Positions 1 to 13,014 of a stretch of DNA of 64,000 nt are shown one piece after another. This DNA comes from Thuidium tamariscinum (lineage: Eukaryota > Streptophyta > Bryopsida > Hypnales > Thuidiaceae). Position numbers and translations under genes: made by a program. Position 1 is the first letter of the stretch; each line of letters begins with the position of its first letter. Where the stretch lies: contig OX344751.2 of the NCBI GenBank assembly GCA_947034885.2, positions 4,898,001-4,962,000 of the forward strand. Reading direction: 5' to 3'. Below the pieces are notes generated by a model. It did not search any database, was not told where the DNA came from, and worked only from the letters and a program-made list of their open reading frames with translations.

Positions 1-24
1 GCACGTTTGTCATGGTGTGTGCAG

Positions 25-1205
25 GTACACTTTATATTGAGGGATCTCGTTCGCAAATCCGTTGGTGAAACTGAAGTATGCAATCCTTCGTCATTCCTAA
101 AATGAATTCTTTTTTGGGGGGTGATGGAGTCTTAATTGTTGAAACATTGTTCCCTTGTTCGCTATATTGGAATCTCCTTCTCCTTAAGGATATTAGATAT
201 ATATTGACAATGATTTCGAAGTTGCTAAAGCATTGTAATAGAAGTACATTGATCTAAGTAAGAATAGATGTAAAAAGACACCAATCATTGCTTTAGAGTT
301 GCGTTGAAAGCACTATCTTGAAATGATGATTTATATCATGTCTCTTGAAGGAGTTGAAGCGATTTCCAACCTTGCAAGGAGAACTAGCAACAGCTGCAAC
401 GTCATCTTTGGAAAAGTTTCGTGACGATAGTAAGAAGATGACTGTCAGATTGGTGGAAATGGAGCAAAGTTATTTGACAGCTGACTTTTTTAGGAAACTC
501 CCTCAAGAAGTAGAGAAGGGTGGAAATCCTAGTTCTTCTGCTTTGGAGCGTTACAGTGAAGCACATTACCGACGGATAGGTATTTGATCTTGACACTCTT
601 TTTATTTAATTTGCAGCAATTAGTCAATGACACTCACCACTCAAGTTGGCACACATTTTTTAGAGTGTGACTTGTTATTCATGCTTAGGATTTACACAAA
701 GAGACAAGATAAGTGTTGTTTAACATTTCTTGTTTGTTTCTTACATTGTAGGTTCAAATGTGTCTGCTTATGTCGGCATGGTCAATGATGTCTTAAGAAT
801 TACAATTCCAAAAGCAGTGGCTCATTGTCAAGTCCGGGAGGCCAAGCGCTCTTTGCTGGACATGTTTTACACTCAGATTGGCAAAGTTGAGGTATGATTT
901 TCTTGCATCGATTGGTGGTGCAGTACTCAAATTTTGCTAATGAATCATATTCACTCATTTCGATGAATCAAGATTGCAATTTAGAAGTTATTCCAACATT
1001 GGTCTTAAAATTGGAGCATGTGAATAGTCAATTTTGTTGCATAGTTTGTTGATCCATTTTGGACATTGCTTGACAGGGCAAGCGCCTAGCTCAAATGTTG
1101 GATGAAGATCCAACACTAATGGAACGAAGACAAGCTTGTGCAAAGCGGCTAGAGCTTTACAAGAATGCACGAGATGAGATAGATTCAGTAGCTTGGGCAA
1201 AATAA
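25..1205 (+). CDS. DRP1: Dynamin-related protein 1 (DRP1-class), C-terminal part, truncated by window start
   Basis: Four exons can be joined in one frame: 25-75, 351-579, 752-891 and 1077-1205 (TAA at 1203-1205), giving the last 182 residues; all junctions are GT-AG. The product matches the stalk end and GTPase effector domain of plant DRP1 proteins. Visible landmarks are LVRKS, LKRFPTLQ, SYLTADFFRKLP, RRIGSNVSAYV, CQVREAKRSLLD, a DEDP-LMERR stretch, KRLELY and the terminal DSVAWAK, all typical of this class. No PH domain or proline-rich tail follows, which separates it from DRP2. DRP1 GTPases assemble at the cell plate and plasma membrane and act in clathrin-mediated trafficking. The GTPase domain lies upstream of the window. 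Coding and intron DNA are AT-rich like the surroundings, in contrast to the kinesin gene. Family assignment is firm; the exact paralogue is not known. Confidence 0.93.
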
Positions 1206-1778
1206 AGCTCTACTTCAGTACATATTCAGGAGCTGAAAACACCTTTCTAGTCAATGATTAAAACATCTTCAATAGTCTTGGACCTTGAAGTCGCATGTAG
1301 ATACAACAATGAAACAATTTTGAAACAAGATTTAGGTGTTTAGTGTTAGCATTTTAAAACAATTGGAGCCATTTCATGGTATAAATATTTGGTTTGATTG
1401 GTTTGATTGTGATTGTGTAGATGTACATCAAAATCATGAGCTTCATAGATGCTATGAAATGGATTGTATTAACCTTGTTGTCAAGGACATTGGTGCTTGC
1501 TTTTATAGAAAGCAATGTCCTTTATCCATAAAGGATAGCCTTGTAACTTAGTTTTGAACACTATAAGCAAAATTTGAAGCTTAACACCTCACAAAAAGCT
1601 TTCTTTTTTACATGTATATGTTTGGGAATAGTACTTGAATGAATGAAAAATAAGAGAATTTTGTTGAATTTTAGCTATATTATGCAAAATTAAATTAACC
1701 TATAGTCCATCTTGGAATAAAAACAAGTTTAGATGATTGCCCTTGGGATTGCATGATGGAAAAAATGTTTTTTCACCT
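1206..1778. other. AT-rich intergenic DNA downstream of DRP1
   Basis: This stretch probably starts with the DRP1 3' UTR. The short open frame at 1336-1551 resembles no protein I know. No structural RNA or clear repeat is seen. Confidence 0.5.
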
Positions 1779-2511
1779 AAGGGTGAATTCACAAAACACT
1801 TGTACTATTTGTTACGTTTTGCTGATTTTCTTTGGGAGTAATTTAAAATTAGATAAATAATTTTAAATTTAAAAGATAAATATGACTAATGTAAAAACCT
1901 TTAAAATGAAGAAAACCACCGAAGGAAATTTGTTAAAAAAATCTCTAAGTAGGAGAACTTGAGAAGTGCCAAACCTCAAGAAAATACATATTTTGATGCT
2001 TTAATTAGTAAAAAATAGGAATATTTTTTATAAAAATAAAATAAATTTTTTTCATTTACAAAAACTTTATGGAGATGGTTATTCATTAAAAAAATCACCA
2101 AAATCATTTTTTACATGTTTCCAAAAAAACGTAGAAGGAGGCCTACTTTGTGGACTTGTACACCACACAAAAATAATTTTTTTTCAAATCAATTTTCTAG
2201 AAAGCTATAAGTCTACTAGAAGACCAATTCATCCAAATTTGAGCTCAAAATCTTTAAAAAAAAAGGTCCTCCTTAGTGACTAAAAACCCCTAAACTACTA
2301 AATGTGACATTCAATCACTAGTACTATTTTAATCTTCAAATATTTTTGAAAATTATGAAAAAATTACGTAAGGTGTATGGTAGTCATGAGTACCTTTCCT
2401 GCAAATTTCGAGTCATTTAGAGTCAAAACACAAAAGTTATGGCCAAAAAACAGATCAGCACATGCCGTGTGATAGAAAATAGTACAAGTGTTTCTTAAAT
2501 TCACCCCTAAT
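1779..2511. mobile_element. 733 bp non-autonomous TIR element (MITE-like)
   Basis: The ends are imperfect inverted repeats of about 30 bp. The left end carries AAGGGTGAATTC then ACACTTGTACTATTT; the right end, reverse-complemented, carries AGGGGTGAATTT then ACACTTGTACTATTT. The interior is AT-rich with no coding capacity, as expected of a miniature inverted-repeat element. I could not define a target-site duplication and see no second copy in the window. The superfamily is unassigned. Confidence 0.6.
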
Positions 2512-2664
2512 AGTTTTTTATTGGAAGTTATTTGAATACATCTTCAGTGAATGGTACTACCTTTGTCCCAAAATAAATTCAAGGTCTCCTAGTAATGGCT
2601 AGATTAATGCACAAGTTGCTCTTTCATTGTAGGAATTGCATAATTATTGTAGCTTCTACTAACC

Positions 2665-2966
2665 CATTAGGAGGGATTTGAAGGCAATGGGAGCCTGTGA
2701 GTTTCCACAGCCCGAAATCGCAAAAACAGGGTCTGGGAACGCAATTCTGCAGGAATTCGACATGGTCGAGCGACTGCCACGTCATCGACTTTTTTTTTCT
2801 GAAAAAAAAATAAAAAAAATAGGACTTTTTTTCATATTTCAGGACCCAAAAAAAATTTTTTTTTTTTTTTTTTTTGAAAATGCTGACCAGCAGCCAGCCG
2901 TTCCCAGACCCTGTTTCGGGAATAGTCCCGAAACGGCCCTTTGCTGGCCTCAAATCCCTCCTAATG
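2665..2966. mobile_element. MITE, ~300 bp family, copy 1
   Basis: Terminal inverted repeats CATTAGGAGGGATTTGA at the left and its near reverse complement ending CTAATG at the right bound a 302 bp element. It contains the family core near 2760-2787 (TGGTCGAGCGACTGCCAC), homopolymer T runs, and an internal inverted pair (GGTCTGGGAACG near 2730, CGTTCCCAGACC near 2900). Short open frames on both strands cross this element and are not genes. Related copies are at 4006, 11994 and 14880. Confidence 0.75.
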
Positions 2967-4005
2967 CCTACCAGTGATTCCAAAACTGGCTAAATTTCGC
3001 TCATTTTCTACTTAATTTTTTCATTCTCTTCGTATAAATTTTTTTAAATCTTCTGAAAATGAACATTTGGCTAAAAACCCTGAATTTGTTCTGAGATCAT
3101 TGACCCCCACTAAGTGCAAAAGAATGAAAGTCAATACTAAAGTGATGCATAATGAAAATAAACAATAACATTGAAATTTGTTTACCCTTTTTGGAACTAC
3201 TATAGTGGTATTAAATTTTATCATTTTCTAAGCAACATTGGTAGAGTGACATTGCTTGTATTCAATGTCTAGTGATTCAACTATAGGAAATTTTCATCAA
3301 GAGATTTGTTATAAGTAGTTTTTGTTCAGTTGTGGGTTGAATTCTTCACCTTTGATTGGTTAGAGGTTGTATTATGATTCTATTTGCAATGACTACATTA
3401 CTACAGCTTCTAGAGTATGGTTCTATAATTTTTTTGCTTTTGGGTACTCAAACTAGCTTCAATTGTAGTCTATCAAGCTTTGGAGAGAAAATTTCAAAAT
3501 TAATTAGGGACAAGCATGTTTGAAAGCCCTAAATTTATTTCAAGACAAAGGAAATATTGCAAATTTCCTTATTATAGTATTATTATATTTTCTCAAGAAA
3601 AACATAGTTAACTCCTCAATACCTAAGGGGCTCAAAAGTCATCTCACATAGCCTGGCAATTCAATTCAAAGTACTATAACTTTTGCATCTAATGTTCTTA
3701 TTCAATAAATCTTGTTGGTAAAGTTACGTATACTAGTTTGATTTGTGTGGTAAATTTTCTCATCAATCTAGGATGTAGTGATTTTTGGAAGCCAATCAAA
3801 GTTAACATGTTCAATTTGAATTCACCAAACTAGAATTGATGGTTGTAACTTCAAGGGCTTGTATCTCCATCAAGTTTTTTTTCAATAAAATTTATTGGGA
3901 TATATTCCTCTAAAAGTTTACTTATTGTAGTCAGATTTTTATGGCAATCCAAGTTGTTTTGAATATTTGGGAGCACTTTGAAGTTCAAAAACTTGATATT
4001 TATAG
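2967..4005. other. AT-rich intergenic DNA
   Basis: No gene, RNA or well-bounded repeat is recognised here. Phrases such as those at 3600-3960 look like decayed dispersed repeats, but I cannot assign them. Confidence 0.4.
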
Positions 4006-4305
4006 CATAAGAGGTTTTTCAGCTTCTATAGAAGACCGCAAGTTCCCGGACTTAGGGAACTTGCTGAAAGCTGCTACTAGAGGCGATCTAATGTGGCCAA
4101 GAGGCTGCCACATCAGATATTAATATTTAATTAATTTTTTAATTTTTTTTTTCAAAAAAAATATTTTAAAAATATTTTTTTAAGTTTTTAATTTTTTTTT
4201 AAAATTTAAATTTAAATTTTTTATTATTATTTTTTAATCTGACGGGTTCACAGACTAGGGAAAGGGCTGAAATAGTCTCTCACACCCCTGAAAAAACCTC
4301 TTATG
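4006..4305. mobile_element. MITE, ~300 bp family, copy 2
   Basis: Ends CATAAGAGGTTTTTCAG and CTGAAAAAACCTCTTATG form a nearly perfect terminal inverted repeat around 300 bp. The family core is at about 4090-4116 and contains the stem TGTGGC / GCCACA. A second inverted pair, AAGTTCCCGGACTTAGGGAAC, lies near 4030-4054. There is no coding capacity. Confidence 0.75.
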
Positions 4306-6947
4306 ATTGTAGTGAACTTTGGTGTCTTGTTTCTTCTTCACAAGGTATCCATTTCTAATTAAATTTATTTTTTTACATTGTGCATTCTAGTCTAGTTTGT
4401 TTGACTAAAATTTCATATCAATCTAAGAAATTATGAGTGACTAAGAAGCATTTTAGTAAATTGGGATTCAATTATAGATGTGTTTTTTGCATCTTTTTTG
4501 TTATTTTTTTGCTATTTTAAAGTCATTTTGCTAACACAATGAGTCAATTGAATGGCATTTTTTTCACCAATTTGTTTTTATGTTGATTTCAAAGCATTTT
4601 TAAGTTTTAATTTTTTTTCATTTGAGTAGGTTTAGAAATCAAATTTCACCTCCAAGTGTATATTTAGGAATATTTCAATATCTCTTTTCAACATTGAAAC
4701 ATTATAGTCTTACTATTTGTGCAACCAAATGACTTCAAATTTGATCCATTTCATCTAACATATACACTACAAGATTGTATGATTGAAATTTTCATACCTT
4801 AGTGACGCGTAGACTTATAAAGCTTGAAAAGTAAGGATGTTTTTAACCCTTTAGTGACCGGTTGACCACTTTTTGGTTGATTTTTGCACCCTTGGTCTAA
4901 TATTGTTCAAAATACATTTGATCACAAAAACCTCAAAGAGTAGTTCAATTAAAGTGTCTTCATGCACTTCAAACAAAACCAATTTCAAGAGAATTGGAGC
5001 ATTAATGCATTAGCTATGAGGTTGCAAACTCAAATGGCATGAACCTTCAAATGAGAAGTGTTCAACAAAAATATGAAAAAATATCAACCAATTTGGGAGA
5101 TTATTTTGTATCTTGATGTCTTGACAAGGCATAAGTGTTGCTTTTGGTAATCTCACGAATGCCCAAGGTAAACTTATGCATTGAAATTTATGTAGCACAA
5201 AATCTAATGGGTCATTCAAGTCATTGATTTTTGAGGATTAAGGGAAATAACTCAAATTCCAACAAGGCTCTAAAAGCAAACATGATTTAGAGGTACATTT
5301 TTCTTTCTTCAATGTACCAAATCTACACATTTTAGAAGGGTATTGCTTTTCATGACCACATATGACTATTTTTTGTAAACTTCAAAATTTCTTAACTAAT
5401 TTCAAAAAGTTTCAAAAAATATGAAATTACTTGGGTTAGATGCCTATTCTACTTGCTTCTTGAGAATTTTTTTACTGAAAAACATTTCAAGATGTTTTGC
5501 CTCCTCAAAAATTCAATTCTAGACCTTAAAAGGTTAATTTATAGACCTTCTATCTTATTTATAGCAATTTGTATTGTTGGATGAGTTTGATTTTTTGTTA
5601 GGTTGAAGAATCTCCCTTATGACAATGTTTTATATGGTTTGATCTAAGTTTACAATCTAAAGTGGTACAAAATTCACTTTCTTGAAGAACTATGTCCACC
5701 ACCCAAATCAACCACGGTTAGAGCATCCTCAATCCTTCGCACATCAAAATGCCACTACAACTAACAAGATTGCGTTTTCTTTTTCTTCTTAGCCTCTTGT
5801 TGTCACAACTGCCTCAATTCTATGATGGTACCTGGAACCCCAAATGCTCCACTATACTTCTTTACTGCTGACACAATGACAACAAACAGAATGTAAAGGT
5901 GCATGAAGTGAGGAGTTTCTAGAATCGTCACTATTCTTGTTGTAAGAGAAATGCAAGGAAGTTTGGAGGGCACAACAAATGGCCAATTTTTGCCAAGTGG
6001 GAGCCAAGAAATGCCACAGCCTTGAAAGTAATGTGAAAGGTGCTGAGTGCATTGGGTCAGGGTTTTGTCAAGCTACGCAAAACTTGCCATTGCAGTGCGT
6101 TTATACTGGAGCATTGAGGATGCTCTCATTAAAGACTGAAACCCTAAAGGCCTTGGACTGTGAGGAGTTTAGGGATCATTATTGTAGTGTACTTTGGCCA
6201 TTTTTTCCTATTTACTTCTGATGTGAAATTTAGCCTCATAAGCAATATTTTGAATTTGAGTGCAACAAATGATATGAAACTTATTAAGTCTAAAATTGTT
6301 TTATACTTTAATTGAACATTTCAAAAATTTCAATACTAAAGTTACAATATAGATATGAATTATCGCAATCTAAATGCATGACACATAGGCACAAGTAGCT
6401 CAATTGATTTACCACATCCTCCTTATAGCATTAGTTGGGTCACAAATTACCTAATACTATACATGTCAAGCATAGACAACATTAGTCCGTGTTTTCAACT
6501 TATTCTACTAAGTTTTAATCACTAAGACTACTAATATACATCCCCTTTGTAATATTGGGCATGTCACTTGGTAACATGGGAAGGAACTTCCATCTTATTG
6601 TGCAAGGTTCTATAAAGACACTACTCACCATGGTCCTAATTGCCCTTGAGTGCTCTCCACTCTATGCTAGCCTATTTTGTATTTACTACTTGTAAACCAT
6701 AGCTAGTTAGTACTTACAACTCAAGACATATTTAAAGAATCCTAACAAAGACTAGAACTCTACCCAACTAGTGTCACATGACACCTACACTTAGGGAGGT
6801 CACTTTGCAAAAAATAGATAACCATGTGATTTAAACTATAATTAGGGTGTATTTTATTCATTGGGGGAAAAATTTATGAATGATTTGGATTTACTTTAAG
6901 TAGACCAAATTTAATTCTTGAAACATCTTTATATGTAATATAGGATA
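4306..6947. other. AT-rich intergenic DNA without recognised gene
   Basis: Several short frames occur (5010-5219 on -, 5979-6221 on +), but none resembles a known protein or joins to others across plausible splice sites. The segment at 5690-6230 is less AT-rich than its neighbours and could be a decayed coding or retroelement fragment. I have no positive identification. Confidence 0.4.
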
Positions 6948-7905
6948 TTTAACCCCTGAAGCCCTGAACAACGTTTTTTGAGATTATAAATTTTTTGGCC
7001 AGCTCACTACGGATGGAGTTTTTATTTTTATTTTTTGAAATTTTGATACAATGTGTGCCCAAGGATCAGCTTTAAGGCCCAATAATTTTCATAGCTTTTG
7101 ACTTCACGATTAAAAAGTTATGGCATGGTATGTTGTTTTCTTTACTCGGCAGGCAACCCGGACAGTTGAAAAAACTTCTTCAAAAAAACTTTTTCTTAAA
7201 AGTGAAATTTCAAATTGGTTTTTTAGGTTTATACAGACATGTGAAGCTTTGAATCAATCCATTTTGATCAATGAGTCAAAAGTTATGAAGATTTTGAGTT
7301 TGGGGTAGTTTGCGGCTAGTTACAGAATCTCTACGGTACAAAAAACGTTTGAAATTCTTCATTTAATTTAATTTTTCATATTTTTGGAAAAAAATAAAAA
7401 CAGAAGGTGTAGATTGTTTATTACAACATTTCAACCATTGGGATTGAAAATTTTCAATTCCATGAATAAAATGTTCACAATTTAGTATTTTGGCTCATTT
7501 TTTACTTCTTTCTACTTACTTATTTTTTCCTATATGTTGTACAATTCCAAATGGTTTGAAATTTTTTGAGAATGTAGCCAACTTGCATTGAAGTATGAAT
7601 TCAAAGAGTAACCACCATTTTGAAATTTTTTTCACACAAATGTGACCTTGTGAAGTGTAGCTGCCCGGATTTTTGCAAGGATAAAAAAACAATTTTTGTC
7701 AATTCAAATGCTTATATCTTGCAATCTACACAGTGGAAATTTTTGAAATTTTTTCCACATGTTTACAAACCATCTTACTACAAGATCCTATGGTTACATG
7801 AGTCAAAAATGTGTTTTAAAAAATATATATATGCACTTGTATTAGAAATGACAGTTTTGGAGCATTTTTGGTGAAAACATAGTCAAAAAACTTTAGGGGT
7901 TAAAA
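6948..7905 (+). mobile_element. ~950 bp TIR element, copy 1
   Basis: It begins TTTAACCCCTGAAG and ends CTTTAGGGGTTAAA, an inverted repeat of about 14 bp. The interior aligns by eye, in reverse complement, with 9669-10600 along almost its whole length, which fixes both ends. Frames at 7120-7308 and 7620-7874 lie inside; the counterpart frame in copy 2 (9691-9951 on -) shows shared residues (for example KCSCPDF), but it is short and I do not regard it as a functional protein. This is most likely a non-autonomous DNA transposon. Confidence 0.75.
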
Positions 7906-8249
7906 ATACCTTGATTTTAAATAGAAATAGATATAAATTAGTATGAAAAAAATTAGAGAAGAAAAAAAAATTAGGATGAATGTAATCCCCAGTCCTTCTA
8001 ACATATGAATGAAAAATAATATGTTTTTAACCATTTAACACTTTGTACATTGTATCTAGGTGCACTAGATATTGGGCACTTTACTTTCAAGATTAATATC
8101 AACAAAATAAAATGAATTAAATTAGAATTAACTATACAATTGTATTTTCAATTGGAGTGGGAATTTGTCAAAATTAGATTATCATTCTATAGTAGAATTG
8201 GAAGATCATGTTGTGTACTTAGACTAAATTATGCACATTCAAAAATGAA

Positions 8250-8960
8250 AATTTGAAGATGTGTAGCTTTGGAGTTAAATAGAATTTTGGTTAAAATCCA
8301 AAATAAAATTAAAGAAATTCATCAATGTTTGATATCATCTCCTCTCCATTGCAATCATTTATATCAAGAATAATAGGATTACAAATAATTAATTGTAAAG
8401 TATATAAGTAAGAGTGACTTTTGAGTTAAATATAATTTTGGTTTAACTTTGAAAAAATCAAATAAAATGATGAATAAAGAAACTAAACAATGCTGCAACC
8501 TTTCATATTAAGAATAGACTCACAAATAATTAAGGTGAAGTTTATAAGTGAGAGTGACTTTTGAATTAAATAGAATCTTAGTTCAATTTTTTAAAATCAA
8601 AGTATGATAACAACTAAAGAAATTATGCAATGTTGCATTCTTTCATATCAAGAATAGACTCTTATACAATTGGTTTATAAGTGAGAGGTAATATTGTTAA
8701 ACAGTTTCAAAAATAAAAGTGAACTAATTTAGCAATGTCAAATGTCATCACCTTTTTTGTGCAACCTTTTAAATCAAGAACAAACTCACATACCGTTATC
8801 GTCAAGTTTATGAGTGAAAGTGCCTCTTATTGTAAGTTAAATAGAAATTTGGTCAAACTTTTTAATATATTATAAATTTCTTTTAGCAATGTTGGATGTA
8901 TCACTCTCACATATAATTATTGCTAAGTTTATGAATGAAAGTAATTTAGGCATATATAAT
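8250..8960. repeat. Diverged AT-rich tandem array, ~120-155 bp units
   Basis: About five degenerate units recur. Each carries a phrase like GAGTTAAATAGAATTTTGG (near 8271, 8424, 8563, 8834), then a string like ATATCAAGAATAGACTCAC and a TTTATAAGTGAGAG phrase. Spacing varies because of indels. There is no coding potential. It looks like an old decayed satellite. Confidence 0.6.
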
Positions 8961-9668
8961 TTTAAACAAAATTTTACATTTTGAAAAGAGTTGAAACATT
9001 GAACAAGATTAGAATACATACATTGCTAGAACATGAACAATAAATTACAATTCAAACAAGTAAATGAAGATAACAAACTTTCAAATATATAAAAATGTAG
9101 TATAGCAAGTTAATTGTATTTGTAGGTATTTGTTGTGTTTTCAAATATGTGCAATATTTTTGTGTTTTTCTCACAAGTATTTTAATAATAAAAAAACTCT
9201 ACATTTTAGAAAGAAAAAAAAATAACAGTTGTAAACTATGAAAGGCATAATCTAAATCTAAAAATATGAATCCTAATTCTTCACACATTAAATGTTATTT
9301 ACATTTTAGACACTAAGATGATTACAATGTGGTTGCTTGACCGCTAAAAAATAAATGCAAAACATAGATGAAACTAACCCCTAAATACCATTAGAGCCAA
9401 AGAATAATCAACTAATCAATGGACAATTCAACAATCAATGTACTTCCTAGCAACTACATGGTTTTCATTTAAGTTTTTTTAGACTTCCTTGAGTGTGTGT
9501 GTGTGCACAATAGATGGTGATGTAAATTTCCTAATTGAGGTGATATTAATCCTTTTATACACGAAGATGTGTTAAAAAACAAATCATCAAAGATGCTTTC
9601 TTACTGTATTTTAGTACCCTCTACCTCCTTATTTTGGATCTCAAATTTAGCTACAAAAATGGTCATCA
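8961..9668. other. AT-rich intergenic DNA
   Basis: Nothing recognisable is seen apart from a short GT microsatellite near 9493-9505. Confidence 0.4.
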
Positions 9669-10600
9669 TTTAACCCCTAAAGGTTTTCGACTATGTTTTC
9701 ACCAAAATTGTTCCAAAACTGTCATTTTTAGGATAACTATCAAATTTTAGAAAAAAAACATTTTTAGAATAATGTAACCGTAGGATATTAGAGTAAACTA
9801 GTTTGAGAGCATGTACAAAAAAATTCAGAAAATTCCGCCTTGTAGATTGTAAGATAATAGTGTTTGAAGTTACAAAAATCCCTTTTTTATCACTGCGGAA
9901 ATCCGGGCAGCTGCACTTCAGAAGGCCACATTTGTATGAAAAAATATTCAAAATGGTTGTTACTCTTTGGATTCATTCTTCAATTCAAGTTGGCTACATG
10001 CTCAAAAAATTTCAAATCATTTTAAATTGTACAACATGTACAAAAAAATAGTAAGTAGAGAGAAGTAGAGAATGATTCAAAACACTAAATGTTTAACAAT
10101 TTATTTATTTAATTAAAAAATTCCAATCTCAATGGTTCAAATGTTGTAATAAACATTCTACACCCAATGTTTTTTGTTTTTCTCAAAAATATTGAAAATT
10201 GAGTAAAATAAAGGACTTCAAAGTTTATTTTAGAGTAGAGAATCCATAACTACCCGCAAACTAAAATTCTTCATAACTTTTGACTCATTAATCCAAATGG
10301 AATGATTCAAATATTTCCACATATATATAAATCTATAAAACCAATTTCAAATTTTGGTTTCCAAAAAAAGTGATTTTTTCTGATCTGCCCGAACTGCCCG
10401 AGTTGAGAAACAAACAACATATTATGCAATAACTTTTCAACCATGTAGTCAAAAGTCATGAAAATTGTTGGGCTTGAAAGATACTCCTCGTCCACACCTT
10501 CTATTAAATTTTGGTTCCAAAATATAGAAATCTCTAGCCACACGTACCTGCCCAAAATCGCTATGTTGCCAAAAAAGCACTTTGGTCCTTTAGGGGTTAA
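9669..10600 (-). mobile_element. ~950 bp TIR element, copy 2 (inverted relative to copy 1)
   Basis: The ends are TTTAACCCCTAAAGG and CCTTTAGGGGTTAA. The body is the reverse complement of 6948-7905 with many substitutions and small indels; matching landmarks include ATCCGGGCAGCTGCA at about 9901 against the GCTGCCCGGAT phrase near 7662, and a shared poly-purine tract. The two copies are about 1.8 kb apart in opposite orientation. Confidence 0.75.
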
Positions 10601-11993
10601 TTTAATCTCTAAAAGACCATTGTACCTTTGAGGGACAAATGGGATTTCGGATAGGTACCTACATTCTCAATTTTTTTTCCTAATATTTTGAATTTTTTTT
10701 TGAAGATAGAAAAATTAATTAGCTTTGTAGGAATGTAATTTATTTTTTCAAATCAATGCCTAGAAACAAAAGTTATACCCAAGTAAGCTCAAAATAGGAG
10801 AAAGGGGACAATCCAAAAAAATTTAAAATTTGATTTAAAAAAGAAATAAAGATTTCTTCTCATAGATTATATTTTTCTACATGGAAGGTTTTGATTCATT
10901 GCATATGGATTTCTTGTAAGAAAGTTATGTAGAATCTTATTTTGGAGGCAATTTGATTGTCTTCATGGTTTATTTTGTTGTTTGGAAAAATCCCGCCATT
11001 GGTATTAGTGCATGTTAATTCCATCTTAGAGATATTAATAATTTAGATTTTCCTTATATTTTATACCTACTTATTGTCAATAATTTTTAAAAGAATAAAA
11101 ATTAAGTTTTAAAATATTTTTTTCTTTTTCTTAAACTCTCAATTCAATTTTCTATCATATATATTTAAAGCTGAAAATTATATAGTGCAAAAATAAAAGT
11201 TATGAAGGTTTAGAGTCAAATAAACCAATTCCTCAATGAAATTTTTTTTTTCACTTTAAACAAAGATATCTTGGGATTTGTGTGGTCAAAAATTTTGAAT
11301 TTGCAATAGAAGTGGCAATTTTGAGTGATTTTTGGCGAAAAAAGCATTGGTCAAATACAATTATTATTTAAGCTCATTATTTGACCTTAAACCAACAGGA
11401 TTTGTTATGTAAATCTGACCACACACAAAGATGACTGACTTAATTCATCAAAAGATCAGTTCAAGTACAACTTCATCTAAATACTTTTAATGATAGAAAA
11501 AACTCTTCAAAGACCAAAATAACCACACTCTAATCATTCAAGAAGTTAAGGGTGAGATGGTTTATCAATTATTGCTTGCTTCATACTGCTTTTGAGTTTG
11601 ATCCGAATTTTTTTGTATGTTGCATGTTTTCACACCAAACAATCATCATTCATTGTCAAACAAAACTAAATTTCTAAAGTTTATTAGTACCATAGCATGC
11701 CAAAAATTAAGCTAGATTTTCATTAATAATTATGTATAGGGTGCTTTAAATTAAGACAAAATAATTTTTTTTCTACTAAAAGGGTCCTTTTAAATCATAA
11801 TTAATAGGTAAATACTCCCTTATCAAATATATGGTTAACGTACACGGTTACAAAACAAAAAAAAGTGATCCCCCAAAGCACCTATACAAATGTTCTATGG
11901 TACTTTGGAGAAGTAGTGAAGTTACATCACTAATTTTGAGTCACCAAGGCTCCAAGAGAGTGTAAAGAAGGAGAACAACCTCTCTTGTAGTAC
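10601..11993. other. AT-rich intergenic DNA
   Basis: No gene, RNA or bounded repeat is recognised in this stretch. Confidence 0.4.
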
Positions 11994-12310
11994 CATAAGA
12001 GGATTTTTAGCTGGTTTATAAGACTACAAGTTTCCAAATGCTGGGAATGCAGTGCTAATGTGGTCGAGCGACTGCCACATCAGAAAATACTAATTAATTA
12101 ATTACTTTAATTAAATATTAAATATTTTAAAAATATTTTCTTGAATTTAAAAAAAAATCATTTTCTTGAATTTTTAAACATTCTGAAATTTTTCAAATTT
12201 TTTTTTAAATTTAAAAATTCAGACCAGCAGGAGGCTGGTTTGCAGCACTGGGAACAATTTCTAGGAACACCTCTAAAACAGTCTTCTTAGGGGCCAAAAA
12301 TCCTCTTATG
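11994..12310. mobile_element. MITE, ~300 bp family, copy 3
   Basis: Ends CATAAGAGGATTTTTAGC and GGCCAAAAATCCTCTTATG form the terminal inverted repeat of a 317 bp element. The core near 12057-12083 shares the string GGTCGAGCGACTGCCAC with copy 1, although the rest of the body has diverged. There is no coding capacity. Confidence 0.75.
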
Positions 12311-13014
12311 TATATATGGTCTTTGGTATTCCCCCCTTATATGTCAAAACGGGAGTCCCCAAACCCACTTAGATTTTAGAAGATCGACTACCCGTTTTCA
12401 ACCAAAATCACCAAGTTATCTCACCAATTGAACTTCCAAACTTGCAAATGGTGTAACTTTGTACTTAAAGTTCTAAATCCAATATGCAAGCCCATTTCAA
12501 ACATTTAAGTGATGAGTAAATGCCAATAGATGTGTCACTTGTCCCTTTTGGACAAGTTCTTACAAAGTAATGACCCTCTAAAGATTTGGAAAGGTGTCAC
12601 GCTTTCATCATGGCCCTTCTTTTGATCATAACTTATAACTCATGGTTAAAAACCCGTCATAAATCTTATCATCCTAACTTTCTTGTACTCATATGCATTC
12701 TAATGATATGCTATGTGCTATGCAAGATGTTAAATCAATCCCACAAAGGTGTGGCAAAGGGGTAGAATGTGTCTCTAGTAGGGTAAAACTCATTTTACTA
12801 AGGGTTGATTGAGGTTTGGGGTTTATGTTTTTGTTTGTTTTTTTGGTTGTATTTAGGTCTTCTTAGACTAATTTGAGGTCTTTGATGCCTAATATTAACT
12901 TAGAATTTGAAAAAAAAATTTATGGAAAAAATAAAAAAATTCAGCATTTATCTTGTGGTAAACTCAAGGACTTTGTGGGACTGATTAACGTCACGCATAT
13001 GCTATGCTTTTTGA
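12311..13014. other. AT-rich intergenic DNA
   Basis: No gene is recognised. The stretch 12330-12720 reads like a decayed dispersed repeat that I cannot name. Confidence 0.35.

Noticed and set aside
2624..2983. Overlapping frames on both strands around 2624-2983
   Set aside because: They cover a MITE with poly-T and inverted repeats; the peptides contain homopolymer Lys and Phe runs produced by low-complexity DNA.
5852..6221. Overlapping frames on both strands near 5.9-6.2 kb as a small gene
   Set aside because: No homology recognised, no splice-supported extension, and no upstream promoter features that I can support.
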